NCBI RefSeq assembly: GCF_003601985.1
Contig: NZ_QZXA01000008.1
Coordinates: forward strand, 62,001 to 126,000
Source: Mesorhizobium jarvisii
Lineage (GTDB): Bacteria > Pseudomonadota > Alphaproteobacteria > Rhizobiales > Rhizobiaceae
Length of the DNA stretch: 64,000 nt
Reading direction: 5' to 3'
The notes under the pieces are model-generated. The model was not told the origin of the DNA. It did no database searches and saw only the letters and a program-made list of their open reading frames with translations. This document shows positions 8,767 to 17,581 of this stretch, piece after piece. Position 1 is the first letter of the stretch, and every line of letters starts with the position of its first letter. Both the position numbers and the translations under genes were made by a program.

Positions 8767-8780
8767 TGGTACCGGTATCA
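8767..8780. promoter_or_regulatory. LacI-type operator TGGTACCGGTATCA
   Basis: Exact reverse complement of the palindrome at 2152-2165. It lies in the short divergent region between the dehydratase (8696, leftward) and the SDR operon (8815, rightward), so one site could control both directions. Confidence 0.7.
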
Positions 8781-8814
8781 ATTCCGTCAAGATGGCCACC
8801 GGGAGGGTGTTTTC

Positions 8815-9609
8815 TTGCCAGCCGAAAATCACAATACGCCGCCACGAAGAACACTCGTCACCGGTGCCGCCGGCGGCCTCGGTCGCGAGGTGGCGATCCA
8901 GCTGGCGCGGCGCGGCTGTGTCGTCGCGGTCACCGACATCAATGGCGAGGGCCTGGCCGAGACCGCCAGGCAGATCGGCGAAGCCGGCGCGGAAAGCGAG
9001 AGCATCGTCAGCGACTTCACCGGGGAAGGAGCGCCGGAGGCGGCGGTGGAGAAAGTGGTGGCGCGCTGGGGCGGCATCGACATCCTCGTCAACAATGCCG
9101 GCTATGGCGTGATCGAGCCCTTCCTCGACGCCACCTTCAAGGCCTGGACGCGCACGCTGGCGCTCAATGTCACCGCATTGGCCATGGCCTGCAAGGCAGC
9201 TGGCCGGGTGATGCGCGAGCAGCGTTCGGGGCGTATCATCAACATCACCTCGCCGGGTTCGCGCATGGCGCTGCCCGACTACACCGCCTACACGGCGAGC
9301 AAGGCCGGGGTCGATTCCATCACCCGCGCCGCGGCGGTGGCGCTGGCGCCCTATGGTGTGCTGGTCAATAGCCTGGCGCCGGGCATGATGGACACGGACA
9401 TGCAGCGCTCGACCGAGGTCGACCTCGCCCGCGCCAATGGCCGCAGCGACCTGCAGGCCTTCCTCGACGAGCGCACCCGCCGCATCCCGCTCGGCCGCCG
9501 CGCCGAGATTGCGGAAGTCGCGGAAGCCGTCGTCTGGCTGTGCCTCGATGCGCCCAAATACATGACCGCCGAGCGGCTCAACATGTCGGGCGGGCTCGAC
9601 AAGGACTGA
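8815..9609 (+). CDS. SDR-family NAD(P)-dependent oxidoreductase
   Basis: A 264-residue short-chain dehydrogenase, probably oxidising a sugar or polyol alcohol. The cofactor motif is TGAAGGLG near residue 18, the NNAG motif is present (LVNNAGYG), and the active site has INITSPGS with YTASKAG. The start is TTG, 8 bases after GGGAGG. It is the first gene of a rightward operon with the two transketolase halves and a second dehydratase, with the LacI-type operator 35 bases upstream. Confidence 0.88.
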   Translation: MPAENHNTPPRRTLVTGAAGGLGREVAIQLARRGCVVAVTDINGEGLAETARQIGEAGAESESIVSDFTGEGAPEAAVEKVVARWGGIDILVNNAGYGVIEPFLDATFKAWTRTLALNVTALAMACKAAGRVMREQRSGRIINITSPGSRMALPDYTAYTASKAGVDSITRAAAVALAPYGVLVNSLAPGMMDTDMQRSTEVDLARANGRSDLQAFLDERTRRIPLGRRAEIAEVAEAVVWLCLDAPKYMTAERLNMSGGLDKD

Positions 9610-9613
9610 TCAG

Positions 9614-10462
9614 ATGCTGCGAAACTCCCCACCCGGCAGCGCCGATATCGGCGCGCTCGAACGCAAGGCGATACAATTGCGCCATCACATGCTGACCATG
9701 GCGCGCGGCCAGGGCCAGGGCTACATCGGCCAGGGCCTCGGCATCGCCGATGTGCTGGCCGCGCTCTACTTCCACGAACTGCGCTACGACCCGCACAATC
9801 TGGCGTGGGCCGACCGCGACCGCTTCCTGTTGTCGACCGGGCATTATTCGATCGCGCTGTGGGCAGCGCTGGCCGAGGCCGGCATCATCCCGGTCGAGGA
9901 ACTTGCCACCTATGGCGCCGACAACAGCCGGCTGGAGATGTCGACGCTCGACACGACGCCCGGTGTCGAGGTCATCGGCGGCTCGCTCGGCCATGGGCTG
10001 GGACAAGGCGTCGGCCAGGCACTGGGCCTGCGCATCGACAAATCCGAGGCGCGCGTCTTCGTCGAACTGTCCGATGGCGAAATGCAGGAAGGCTCAACCT
10101 GGGAAGCGGCGATGTCGGCCAGCCATTTCAAGCTCGACGGGCTGGTGGCGCTGGTCGACTGCAACGGCATCCAGGCCGACGGGCCTGTCGTGCTCGATAT
10201 GGAGCCGGTGGCCGACAAATGGCGCGCCTTCGGCTGGCAGACATCGGAGATCGACGGCAACGACATGAAGGCGGTGGTCGGCGCACTGGCCGATGCGCGC
10301 GAGCGAAACGGCAAGCCGAAGGCGATCGTGCTGCGCACGCTGCCTGGCAAGGGCGTGCCGCGCATCGAAACCTCCGAGAAATCGCATTTCTTCCGCATCG
10401 ACGTGGCGCAATGGGACGGCATCATCGCCGAGTTCGAAAAAACCGCGGGAGCAGCCCAATGA
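9614..10462 (+). CDS. Transketolase, N-terminal (ThDP-binding) subunit
   Basis: This 282-residue protein equals the N-terminal half of transketolase. It carries the cofactor region (GHGLGQGVGQALG), the GDG motif as SDGEMQEGSTWEA, and DCNGIQADG. Split transketolases of this size are common in sugar-acid and polyol clusters, where two chains form the enzyme that moves C2 ketol units. It begins four bases after the SDR stop, and its stop overlaps the start of the C-terminal subunit (ATGA), fitting equal synthesis of both halves. Confidence 0.9.
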   Translation: MLRNSPPGSADIGALERKAIQLRHHMLTMARGQGQGYIGQGLGIADVLAALYFHELRYDPHNLAWADRDRFLLSTGHYSIALWAALAEAGIIPVEELATYGADNSRLEMSTLDTTPGVEVIGGSLGHGLGQGVGQALGLRIDKSEARVFVELSDGEMQEGSTWEAAMSASHFKLDGLVALVDCNGIQADGPVVLDMEPVADKWRAFGWQTSEIDGNDMKAVVGALADARERNGKPKAIVLRTLPGKGVPRIETSEKSHFFRIDVAQWDGIIAEFEKTAGAAQ

Positions 10463-11448
10463 GCGGCGCGGCGACGGAGGCCGGCCGCACGCTGGCCATG
10501 GGTCAGGACGAAGCTGTTGGCGGTGGCCGGCAAAGCGTGGAGGCGCCGTTTGGCAAGGCGCTGGCACGGCTCGGCCAGAACCGTCCCGATATTGTCGGGC
10601 TGACAGCCGACCTCGGCAAATACACCGACATCCTGCCGTTCCGCGACGCGTTCCCCGACCGCTTCTTCAATGTCGGCATGGCCGAGCAGAACCTGGTCGC
10701 TGTCGCCGCCGGGCTGGCGCGTACCGGCAAGGTGCCGTTCGCCACCACCTATGGCGTGTTCGCGACAAGGCGTGCCTATGATTTCGTCGCCATCGCGCTC
10801 GCCCACTCCAACCTTAACGTCAAGATCGTCGCCGGCCTGCCGGGACTGACGACCGGCTATGGCGGCACGCATCAGGCGATCGAGGATCTGGCCCTGATGC
10901 GCATGATCCCCGGCCTGACCATCATCGACCCCTGCGACGCGACCGAGATCGAAGCGGCGACCGAGGCGATCGCCGAGCGTCACGGGCCGGTTTATATGCG
11001 GCTGCTGCGTGGCAACGTGCCTGTGGTATTTGAAGCCGGCTATCGTTTCGAAATCGGCAAGGCGCGGCAGCTTCGTAAGGGCTCCGATGTCGGCATCATC
11101 TCGACCGGCTTCATGACCGAGCGGGCGCTGGATGCGGCGGACGCGTTGCGAAAACAGGGCATCTCCGCCGGCCTGCTGCACGTGCCGACCATCAAACCGT
11201 TCGATGCCGAGGCGGTGGCCGCGTTCGCAGCCGGCGTCAGCCACATCGTCACAGCGGAAAACCATGTTGTCGTCGGTGGCCTGGCCAGCCTCGTTGTCGA
11301 GACCTTGTTCGACGCCGACATAGCGAAGAAAGTCACCCGCATCGGCTTGCCCGACCGCTACATCGAATGCGGCGCGGTGCCGACCCTGCAAGCGAAATAC
11401 GGCCTGACATCAGAGGCTGTCGTCGCCGCGATCATAGCCCTGGGTTAG
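10459..11448 (+). CDS. Transketolase, C-terminal (pyrimidine-binding) subunit
   Basis: A 329-residue protein equal to the middle and C-terminal domains of transketolase. FNVGMAEQNLVAVAAGLA contains the Glu that activates thiamine diphosphate. TTYGVFATRRAYDF and GYGGTHQAIEDLALMR are also family segments, and a transketolase C-terminal fold runs from about residue 200. It is translationally coupled to the N-terminal subunit by ATGA overlap and followed after 13 bases by the enolase-superfamily gene. Confidence 0.9.
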   Translation: MSGAATEAGRTLAMGQDEAVGGGRQSVEAPFGKALARLGQNRPDIVGLTADLGKYTDILPFRDAFPDRFFNVGMAEQNLVAVAAGLARTGKVPFATTYGVFATRRAYDFVAIALAHSNLNVKIVAGLPGLTTGYGGTHQAIEDLALMRMIPGLTIIDPCDATEIEAATEAIAERHGPVYMRLLRGNVPVVFEAGYRFEIGKARQLRKGSDVGIISTGFMTERALDAADALRKQGISAGLLHVPTIKPFDAEAVAAFAAGVSHIVTAENHVVVGGLASLVVETLFDADIAKKVTRIGLPDRYIECGAVPTLQAKYGLTSEAVVAAIIALG

Positions 11449-11461
11449 GACACCACCGCGC

Positions 11462-12643
11462 ATGAAAATCACCGAAATCGAGACCTTTGCCGTCGGCGCC
11501 GGCTGGAAGAACTGGCTGTTCGTCAAGGTCCATACCGACAAGGGCATCCATGGGATCGGCGAAGGCACGCTGAACGGCTTCATCAAGACCACCGAAGCCG
11601 GCGTGCACGAGCTCAAGCATCTCGCCATCGGCCAGGATCCGCGCCGCATCAATGCGCTGGCCAGGCGCATGCTGGATAGTGTCTCGCTCGACGGCGGCCA
11701 CATCCATCGCACGGTGATCGCGGCGATCGAGGTTGCCTGCTGGGACATTCTGGGCAAGAGCCTCGGCGTGCCGATCCACCAGTTGCTCGGCGGCCAGGTG
11801 CGCGACAGCGTGCTCGGCTACGCCAATGGCTGGTACCGCACCGAGCGCACGCCGGAGGCCTTCCTCGAGGCCGCCAAGGCGGTTCTGACCAAGGGGTTCA
11901 AGGCGTTCAAGCTCGACCCGTTCGGCACAGCGCAAGGTTTTATCTCGCGCGAGGAATTGGAGCTTTCCTACGCGATCTGCCGAAAATTGCGAGATGAACT
12001 GCCTCGGGACACGCTGATCCTGATCGACGTGCATGCGCGTTTCACCGAGATCGCCGCCCTGCAGGCAGCGCAGAAATTCGCCGATCTCGACATCTTCTGG
12101 TGGGAGGAGCCGACCTCGCGCGACCGGCAAGAGACGGTGCACGAAGTGGCGCATCGCTCACCGATCCCCGTGGCGACCGGCGAAATGTATGACACGGTCG
12201 GGCAGTTCTACACGCTGGCCGCAGGCGGGGGCGTCAACATCTTCCAGCCCGAACCGATGTCGCTCGGCGGTATCGCGCCGTCCATGCAGGTGGCCAACCT
12301 CGCGCTTGCCCATGGCAGCCACATCGCCCCGCACCAGAGCGGCGGACCGGTAGCGACAGCGGTGTGCCTGCAGCTGGCGGCCGCGGTGCCGAACTTCCTC
12401 ATCCAGGAGCACTTCGACGCTTTCAACGACCCGTGGACGCCCGATCTCGTGACCTGGCACCCGACCGTCGATCCGGACAACGGCCATCTGTCGCTGCCCG
12501 ACGCTCCAGGCCTCGGCATCGATCTCAACATCGAGGCGATCAAGAGCCACCCTTACGATCCCAACGCCTATCTCAACGTCCATGCGGAAGGGTGGGAAAA
12601 ACGGCTCGGGCGGCGGGAAGAAGCGGGGCAGCGTGCTTTCTAA
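11462..12643 (+). CDS. Enolase-superfamily dehydratase (galactonate dehydratase-like)
   Basis: A 393-residue enolase-superfamily protein and the second dehydratase of the cluster. Visible motifs are AFKLDPFG (catalytic Lys region), LIDVHARFT, FWWEEPTS and VATGEMYD (metal ligands), and APHQSGGPVATA (active-site His). The overall pattern resembles D-galactonate dehydratases and relatives. It is the last gene of the SDR-transketolase operon and ends four bases from the oppositely oriented LacI gene. The substrate remains open, but two different dehydratases in one locus suggest more than one sugar acid. Confidence 0.83.
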   Translation: MKITEIETFAVGAGWKNWLFVKVHTDKGIHGIGEGTLNGFIKTTEAGVHELKHLAIGQDPRRINALARRMLDSVSLDGGHIHRTVIAAIEVACWDILGKSLGVPIHQLLGGQVRDSVLGYANGWYRTERTPEAFLEAAKAVLTKGFKAFKLDPFGTAQGFISREELELSYAICRKLRDELPRDTLILIDVHARFTEIAALQAAQKFADLDIFWWEEPTSRDRQETVHEVAHRSPIPVATGEMYDTVGQFYTLAAGGGVNIFQPEPMSLGGIAPSMQVANLALAHGSHIAPHQSGGPVATAVCLQLAAAVPNFLIQEHFDAFNDPWTPDLVTWHPTVDPDNGHLSLPDAPGLGIDLNIEAIKSHPYDPNAYLNVHAEGWEKRLGRREEAGQRAF

Positions 12644-12647
12644 TCCG

Positions 12648-13679
12648 TCACGCGCTTTCGCGATCGACGATCTCGAAGCCGAGGCTGGTGATGGTCGGCA
12701 CCTTGGTGTCGCCGCCGAGCCGTGCCAGCAATTGCCGCACCGCACGGCGGCCCATCTCGTAGCGGTTGACCTTCACCGTGGTCAGCGGCGGATAGAGCTG
12801 CGCGGCGAGATCCATATCGCCATAGCCGGCGATGGCGATCCTGCCCGGCACCGCCCAGCGCCGGCGGTGGCATTCCTGCACGGCGCCGACCGCGAGCGTG
12901 TCGCTGGAAAAGAAGATGGCATCGATATCCCGGTGGCGGGAGGTCAGCGTCACCAGCGCCTCGGCACCGCCCTGCGCGGTGATCGGCACTTCGACCTCCA
13001 TGTCGGCATGGTTCTTGATCCCGAGTTCCGTCAGGGCGGCGTGGTAACCGGTGCGGCGCTGCCGCAGGCGGTCATTGCCGTGGATCGGCGTCGAGACGAA
13101 GCCGATGCGCTTGTAGCCCTTGGCCGCCAGATGCATGGTCATGGCATAGGCGGTCTCGAAGTTGGAGACGCCGACCACCATGTCGATCGGCTTGCGGCCC
13201 TTGATTTCGGAAATTTCGACCACCGGGGCGCCGCTGCTCTTCAGCAAGGCGCGCGCGGTCTCGCTTTGCACGAAGCTCTGCAGGATCATGCCGACCGGGC
13301 GCCAGCCGAGCAAGTTGCGGATCGACTTCTCCTCGGCCTCCTGCGTGAACTCGCCTTGCACCAGGAGCATCGAGTAGCCGCTCTCATGGCATTCGTCGGA
13401 CATGCCTTGCACCTGTTCGGCAATGCCCGAATTGATCAGCGGCGGCACGACAGTGCCGATCATGCGGCCGTTGCCGCGCATGCTGGACGCAAGCCGGTTA
13501 GGTACGAAGCCGGCCTGTTCGATGGCTTCCAGCACTTTGGCGCGCGTTTCCGGCGAGACCATGTCGGGATTGGACAGCGCGCGCGACACCGTCATCGGCG
13601 CCACACCGACACGCTTGGCGATCTCGCGGACGCCGAGGCGTTGCGGCTTCTTTTCGCCCGCCGGCGGCTTGTCGACCAT
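12648..13679 (-). CDS. LacI-family transcriptional regulator (gluconate-repressor-like)
   Basis: A 343-residue LacI-type regulator. The helix-turn-helix is at the N-terminus (LGVREIAKRVGVAPMTVSRA, then LSNPDMVSPETR), and the rest is a periplasmic-binding-protein-like ligand domain (ISEIKG, IDAIFFSSDTLAVGA, AIAGYGDMDLA). The start is the second ATG of an ATGGTGATG pair because TTGGAG lies 7 bases before it. Its head resembles the gluconate repressor class, known to bind palindromes with an ACCGGT core, which fits the two exact operators at 2152 and 8767 (inference). A weaker AGCGCT-centred palindrome at 13693-13704 overlaps its leader and could be autoregulatory. Confidence 0.9.
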   Translation of the reverse strand: MVDKPPAGEKKPQRLGVREIAKRVGVAPMTVSRALSNPDMVSPETRAKVLEAIEQAGFVPNRLASSMRGNGRMIGTVVPPLINSGIAEQVQGMSDECHESGYSMLLVQGEFTQEAEEKSIRNLLGWRPVGMILQSFVQSETARALLKSSGAPVVEISEIKGRKPIDMVVGVSNFETAYAMTMHLAAKGYKRIGFVSTPIHGNDRLRQRRTGYHAALTELGIKNHADMEVEVPITAQGGAEALVTLTSRHRDIDAIFFSSDTLAVGAVQECHRRRWAVPGRIAIAGYGDMDLAAQLYPPLTTVKVNRYEMGRRAVRQLLARLGGDTKVPTITSLGFEIVDRESA

Positions 13680-13819
13680 CACCATGCTCCAAGAAAGCGC
13701 TATCCACCAAGGCAATGTCCTGCGGATCACGCCGAAACGTCCATTCATAGCGGTTGCCGAGAGTGCTTTCCAGCGATGGACCCAGCTATGCACCGCCAGA
13801 AAATTTCAGCGTTGACAAG

Positions 13820-13834
13820 TTATAATATTATAAT
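13820..13834. promoter_or_regulatory. GntR-regulon motif copy D (variant)
   Basis: TTATAATATTATAAT contains a perfect 14-base palindrome and the shared TATTATAAT core. It lies 90 bases upstream of the permease that opens the rightward transporter operon. Confidence 0.55.
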
Positions 13835-13923
13835 CTTAATGGCCGAGAGGAGCGCGCCAGGATCGGCGCGGGCGCATGGGGCCGGCCGCAAGAGCGGCAA
13901 CGGTCGCTGCCAGGGAGGTCGGG

Positions 13924-14934
13924 ATGAACAGCGCGGCTGAGGTGAGCGCGGCGCCAAGGGACGCGCGATCGTTCCGGCGGCGACTGATCGGCTTGATTGC
14001 CGTCGGTGAGGTCGGCGTGCTGGCGGCCATGGCTTTGCTGATCGCCTTCTTCTGGCTGCTCGAGCCCGCCTTCCTGTCGGAGCGCAACATCCGCGCCATT
14101 CTCAACGTCGTCTCCTTTGTCGGCATCATCGCCATCGGCCAGACCATTCTGCTGGTCGCCGGCGAGTTCGACCTGTCGGTCGGTTCGGTGGCCGGACTGT
14201 CGGCCGTAGTCGCCGCCAAGCTGATGACCGCGGCCGCCCTGCCGGTGAGCGTCGGCATTCTCGGCGGCATCGGCGTCGGCGCGCTGATCGGCCTCCTCAA
14301 CGGCTTGATCGTCGTCAGGCTGGGCATCCCCGCCTTCATCCAGACGCTCGGCATGCTGTTCATCGGCCAGGGCCTGATCCAGGTGGTGACGGGCGGCTAT
14401 CCGGTCTATCCGCTGCCCGAGGCGATCAACACCATTGGCGGCACCGATCTCGCCTTCGGTCTCGGCTGGAGCTTTGCCTTCTTCATCGTCGCTGCCCTCG
14501 TTGCCGACTTCGTGCTGCGGCGCACCGTGCTCGGGCGCAACATGTATGCCACCGGCGGCAACAAGGAAGTGGCGCATCTCGTCGGCATCAACACCAGCGC
14601 CTACAAGATCGGCGCCTTCATCACCGTCGGCGCGCTGTCGGCGATCGCCGGCATGTTCGTCATGGCCGATCTCGGCAGCGGCGGCACTTCGATCGGCAGC
14701 GGCTGGGAACTGACCGTCATCGCCGGTGTCGTGGTCGGCGGCGTCAGCCTGTTCGGCGGCGCCGGCACGGTGGCCGGCGGCGTCGTCGGCATCCTGATGC
14801 TGAAAGTGGTGCAGAGCGGCCTCGTCGTCATTGGCGTCAACTCCAACTGGCAGCAGATCGCGGTCGGCGTGATCATGGTCATGGCTGTCGGCCTCGACAT
14901 AGTGCGGCGCCGCTACTTCATTGCCGGCGCCTGA
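13924..14934 (+). CDS. Sugar ABC transporter permease (CUT2 / RbsC type)
   Basis: A 336-residue inner-membrane permease with about eight to ten hydrophobic segments and the CUT2 signature LLVAGEFDLSVGSVAGLSA near residue 75. VYPLPEAI and YATGGNKEVAHLVGI match the family's periplasmic and cytoplasmic loops. The start MNSAAEVSAA follows AGGGAGGTCGGG. It is the first gene of an operon with binding protein, ATPase and SDR, and would form the channel for the binding protein downstream. Confidence 0.9.
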   Translation: MNSAAEVSAAPRDARSFRRRLIGLIAVGEVGVLAAMALLIAFFWLLEPAFLSERNIRAILNVVSFVGIIAIGQTILLVAGEFDLSVGSVAGLSAVVAAKLMTAAALPVSVGILGGIGVGALIGLLNGLIVVRLGIPAFIQTLGMLFIGQGLIQVVTGGYPVYPLPEAINTIGGTDLAFGLGWSFAFFIVAALVADFVLRRTVLGRNMYATGGNKEVAHLVGINTSAYKIGAFITVGALSAIAGMFVMADLGSGGTSIGSGWELTVIAGVVVGGVSLFGGAGTVAGGVVGILMLKVVQSGLVVIGVNSNWQQIAVGVIMVMAVGLDIVRRRYFIAGA

Positions 14935-14950
14935 GAGGCCGCGGATATTG

Positions 14951-14970
14951 CGCCGGCAAAAATGCCGGCG
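14951..14970 (+). other. Intercistronic stem-loop before binding-protein gene
   Basis: CGCCGGC and GCCGGCG form a 7-bp stem, extended by one A-T pair, around an A-rich loop. It sits between the permease stop and the RBS of the binding protein and may affect mRNA stability. It is not followed by a T run. Confidence 0.5.
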
Positions 14971-14988
14971 AACCAAGGGAGGTAAGGC

Positions 14989-15963
14989 ATGAAAATCCAT
15001 CTGAAAAAGCGGCTGATCCGAACCGCATTGGTGGCAGCGGCACTCGCCACCTCGCTCGGCTCGGTGAGCCTGGCCCGGGCTGCGGACATCCACCTGCTCT
15101 GGGTGCAGGCGATGAAGGATCACCCGGTGCATCGGCTGATGCAGGCGGGCTTCCTCAACAAGTGCAAGGAACTTGGCTACACCTGCGAGGTGGTCGGCGA
15201 CCCGAGCGCCACCAACTGGGATATTCCGGCGACCTTGCCGCTTGCCGAGGCCGCCCTTGCCCGCACCAAATACGACGCGATCGGGGTCTACGGTCCCGAT
15301 CCGGCCATCTATTCCTACATCTCCAAGCTGGCCAAGGAAGGCTTCCCGATCGTCACCTGGCACGTCCTGCCGCCCGAAGGCACCGTCAACGGCCTGAAAG
15401 CGGCAACGGGAGAGAACATCGCCGAAGCGGGAACCAACGCAGCAATCGCGATCGGCGACAAGCTCGGCGGCAAGGGCACCGTAGCGTTGACGCAGGGGGC
15501 TTCCAACGACACCGAAAATGCCATGTCGGATGCCTTCCGCAAGACCATCGCGGCGAAATATCCAGGCATCAAGGTGCTCGACACGCAGATGGAAGGCTTT
15601 GAGCCGTCGGCGGCCGAGGCAAAGGCGGTGGCGATCCTGCAGGGCAATCCCGATGTGACCGCCGCCTTCGGCACCACCGGCAACAGCATCCAGACCTGGT
15701 CGGGCGCCGCCCGCAAGGCCGGACGCGACGTCGTCATCGTCGGCATGGACTATATCAGGCAGAATCTCGATCTGGTGAAATCCGGCGCCGCCTACGGCAT
15801 CGTTGCGCAGCCGCTCTATGAAGAGAGCGCCAAGGTCGCCGAATTGCTCGGTGATCTCGCCCAGGGCAAGACCGTGCCTTACAGCAATCCGCTGCCGGCA
15901 AAGGTGATCACCGCAGCTGATCTCGATCCCTATTACAAGATGCTGGACAGCGCCGGCCAGTAA
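14989..15963 (+). CDS. Sugar ABC transporter periplasmic binding protein
   Basis: A 324-residue secreted binding protein. It has a basic, hydrophobic signal peptide ending ARAAD, then a type I periplasmic-binding fold (IHLLWVQAMKDHPVHRLM, AIGVYGPDPAIYSYI, GGKGTVALTQGASND, VVIVGMDYI). The RBS AGGGAGGTAAGGC is strong. It lies between its permease and ATPase genes, with a stem-loop on each side, a layout that often lets the binding protein be made in excess. The ligand is unknown. Confidence 0.9.
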   Translation: MKIHLKKRLIRTALVAAALATSLGSVSLARAADIHLLWVQAMKDHPVHRLMQAGFLNKCKELGYTCEVVGDPSATNWDIPATLPLAEAALARTKYDAIGVYGPDPAIYSYISKLAKEGFPIVTWHVLPPEGTVNGLKAATGENIAEAGTNAAIAIGDKLGGKGTVALTQGASNDTENAMSDAFRKTIAAKYPGIKVLDTQMEGFEPSAAEAKAVAILQGNPDVTAAFGTTGNSIQTWSGAARKAGRDVVIVGMDYIRQNLDLVKSGAAYGIVAQPLYEESAKVAELLGDLAQGKTVPYSNPLPAKVITAADLDPYYKMLDSAGQ

Positions 15964-15970
15964 CACCTGC

Positions 15971-15999
15971 CGCCGGGCCCGCGCCTTGCAGGCCCGGCG
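15971..15999 (+). other. Intercistronic stem-loop after binding-protein gene
   Basis: CGCCGGGCC and GGCCCGGCG form a perfect 9-bp stem with an 11-base loop, 8 bases after the binding-protein stop and before the ATPase RBS. Such hairpins often protect upstream mRNA. It also argues that the ATPase starts at 16019 rather than at the in-frame TTG at 15986 inside the hairpin. Confidence 0.6.
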
Positions 16000-16018
16000 C
16001 TTTCCGAAGGGATGCGTC

Positions 16019-17581
16019 TTGTCCATCACCACCCAAGCGCCGCTGTTTTCGGCCACCGCCATCGCCAAGAATTTCGGCGGCGTGCAGGCGCTGCGCGGCG
16101 TCGATTTCGATGTCGTGCCCGGCGAGGTCCACGCCTTGCTCGGCCAGAACGGCGCCGGCAAGTCGACGTTGGTCAAGATCCTCAACGGCGTGCATCCGGC
16201 CGGTTCCTACACCGGCACGATCCAGCTCGACGGCCGGCCCATCAGCTTCGCTTCGCCGGCCGATGCGCGATCCAACGGCGTCGGTTACGTGCCGCAGGAA
16301 ATCGAGGTGCTCGAACAGCTGTCGGTCGCCGAGAATGTCTTTGCCGGCCGCACCGGGCTGGGCACCGGCATGCTGGTTTATCAGCGCAAGCTCGAGCAGC
16401 GGGCCGGCGAAATCTTTGCCGACCTCGGCATCGACATCAACCCCAGGGCCTATGTCGCGTCGCTGACCTCGGCGCAGCGTCATCTGGTGATGATTGCGCG
16501 TGCCATCGTCACGAAACCACGCGTGCTGATGCTGGACGAGCCGACGGCCTCGCTCTCCGGCACCGAGGTCGATGCGCTGTTCGCCGTGCTGCGCCGCCTG
16601 AAGGCGCAAGGCGTGGCGATGATCTACATCACCCACCGCCTGCCCGAGGTGCTCGCCATCTGCGACCGCGCCACGGTGCTGCGCGACGGGCAGGTGGCGG
16701 TACGGATCGCGCGCGAGGACTTCGATGCCGAGACCTTCATCTTCTCGATGTCGGGTCAAAGGCTGCAGCGGCTGTTTCCTGAACATTCAGCACCCGTCGG
16801 CGCGCCGACGGCGCTGGAGGTGCGCCATCTCACAGTCGCCGGCCACAGCGGCGCGGTCCATGGCGCCAGGGATATCAACCTGTCCGTGGCGGCGGGCGAA
16901 ATCGTCGGGCTGGCCGGGCTGCTGGGCTCGGGCCGCAGCGAGATCCTGCACGGCATCTATGGCCGCGTTCCCGTAGAGGGCGAAGTCCGGGTCACCGGCC
17001 AGACCGTGTCGATCAAATCGCCCAGGGATGCCCGCGCGGCCGGCATTGCGCTGCTGACGGAAGATCGCAAACGCGACGGCCTGCTGTTCAACCTGCCGGT
17101 CGGCGCCAACATCACCATCGGCAATCTCGCGCCTCTGTCGCGTCACGGCATGGTGCGCGGCGGACTGGAGCGGAGCTCCATCCTCACCGCCATGCGCGCG
17201 CTCAACGTCAAGGCGTCGTCGCCGCAGGCCGTGGTCACCCATCTGTCGGGCGGCAATCAGCAGAAGCTGTTGTTCGCCCGTGTGCTGATGCGGGCACCGA
17301 AAGTGCTGCTGCTCGACGAGCCGACCAAGGGCGTCGACGCGGCGACCCGGCACGAAATCTACCGGCTGGTGGTTGAACTCGCCGAGAAGGGCGTGGCTTT
17401 GCTGATCGTCGCTTCCGAACTGGAAGAGCTGATTGGCCTTTGCGATCGCTGCCTCGTGGTCGCCGACGGGCGCATCGTCGACGAATTTGGCCGTGGCGAA
17501 GGCGGCGAGGACCGCGTGCTACGCTCGGTGACTGCGGCGCAAGCGGAACGCCACGCTGTGGCTGCACAGGTTTCAGCATGA
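16019..17581 (+). CDS. Sugar ABC transporter ATP-binding protein (RbsA-type, two ATPase domains)
   Basis: About 520 residues with two tandem ABC domains, as in RbsA/XylG. Domain 1 has Walker A GQNGAGKSTL, the weak signature LTSAQRHLVMIARA and Walker B VLMLDEPTASL. Domain 2 has the usual degenerate P-loop GLLGSGRSEI, signature LSGGNQQKLLFARVL and Walker B VLLLDEPTKGVD. The TTG start at 16019 is six bases after AAGGGA. It powers the import system of the two preceding genes and overlaps the start of the next SDR gene. Confidence 0.88.
   Translation: MSITTQAPLFSATAIAKNFGGVQALRGVDFDVVPGEVHALLGQNGAGKSTLVKILNGVHPAGSYTGTIQLDGRPISFASPADARSNGVGYVPQEIEVLEQLSVAENVFAGRTGLGTGMLVYQRKLEQRAGEIFADLGIDINPRAYVASLTSAQRHLVMIARAIVTKPRVLMLDEPTASLSGTEVDALFAVLRRLKAQGVAMIYITHRLPEVLAICDRATVLRDGQVAVRIAREDFDAETFIFSMSGQRLQRLFPEHSAPVGAPTALEVRHLTVAGHSGAVHGARDINLSVAAGEIVGLAGLLGSGRSEILHGIYGRVPVEGEVRVTGQTVSIKSPRDARAAGIALLTEDRKRDGLLFNLPVGANITIGNLAPLSRHGMVRGGLERSSILTAMRALNVKASSPQAVVTHLSGGNQQKLLFARVLMRAPKVLLLDEPTKGVDAATRHEIYRLVVELAEKGVALLIVASELEELIGLCDRCLVVADGRIVDEFGRGEGGEDRVLRSVTAAQAERHAVAAQVSA

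Noticed and set aside
9910..11391. A 493-codon minus-strand frame opposite the split transketolase.
   Set aside because: Both transketolase halves are complete with cofactor motifs on the plus strand.
10459..11448. The two transketolase genes as a frameshifted single gene.
   Set aside because: The break is at the normal domain border, with ATGA coupling, and each half has its own natural ends. Split transketolases are common.
13828..16185. A 785-codon open frame on the minus strand opposite the permease and binding-protein genes.
   Set aside because: It is antisense to three strongly supported genes, is rich in His/Asp/Ala/Gly low-complexity, has no domain, and arises from GC bias at third codon positions.
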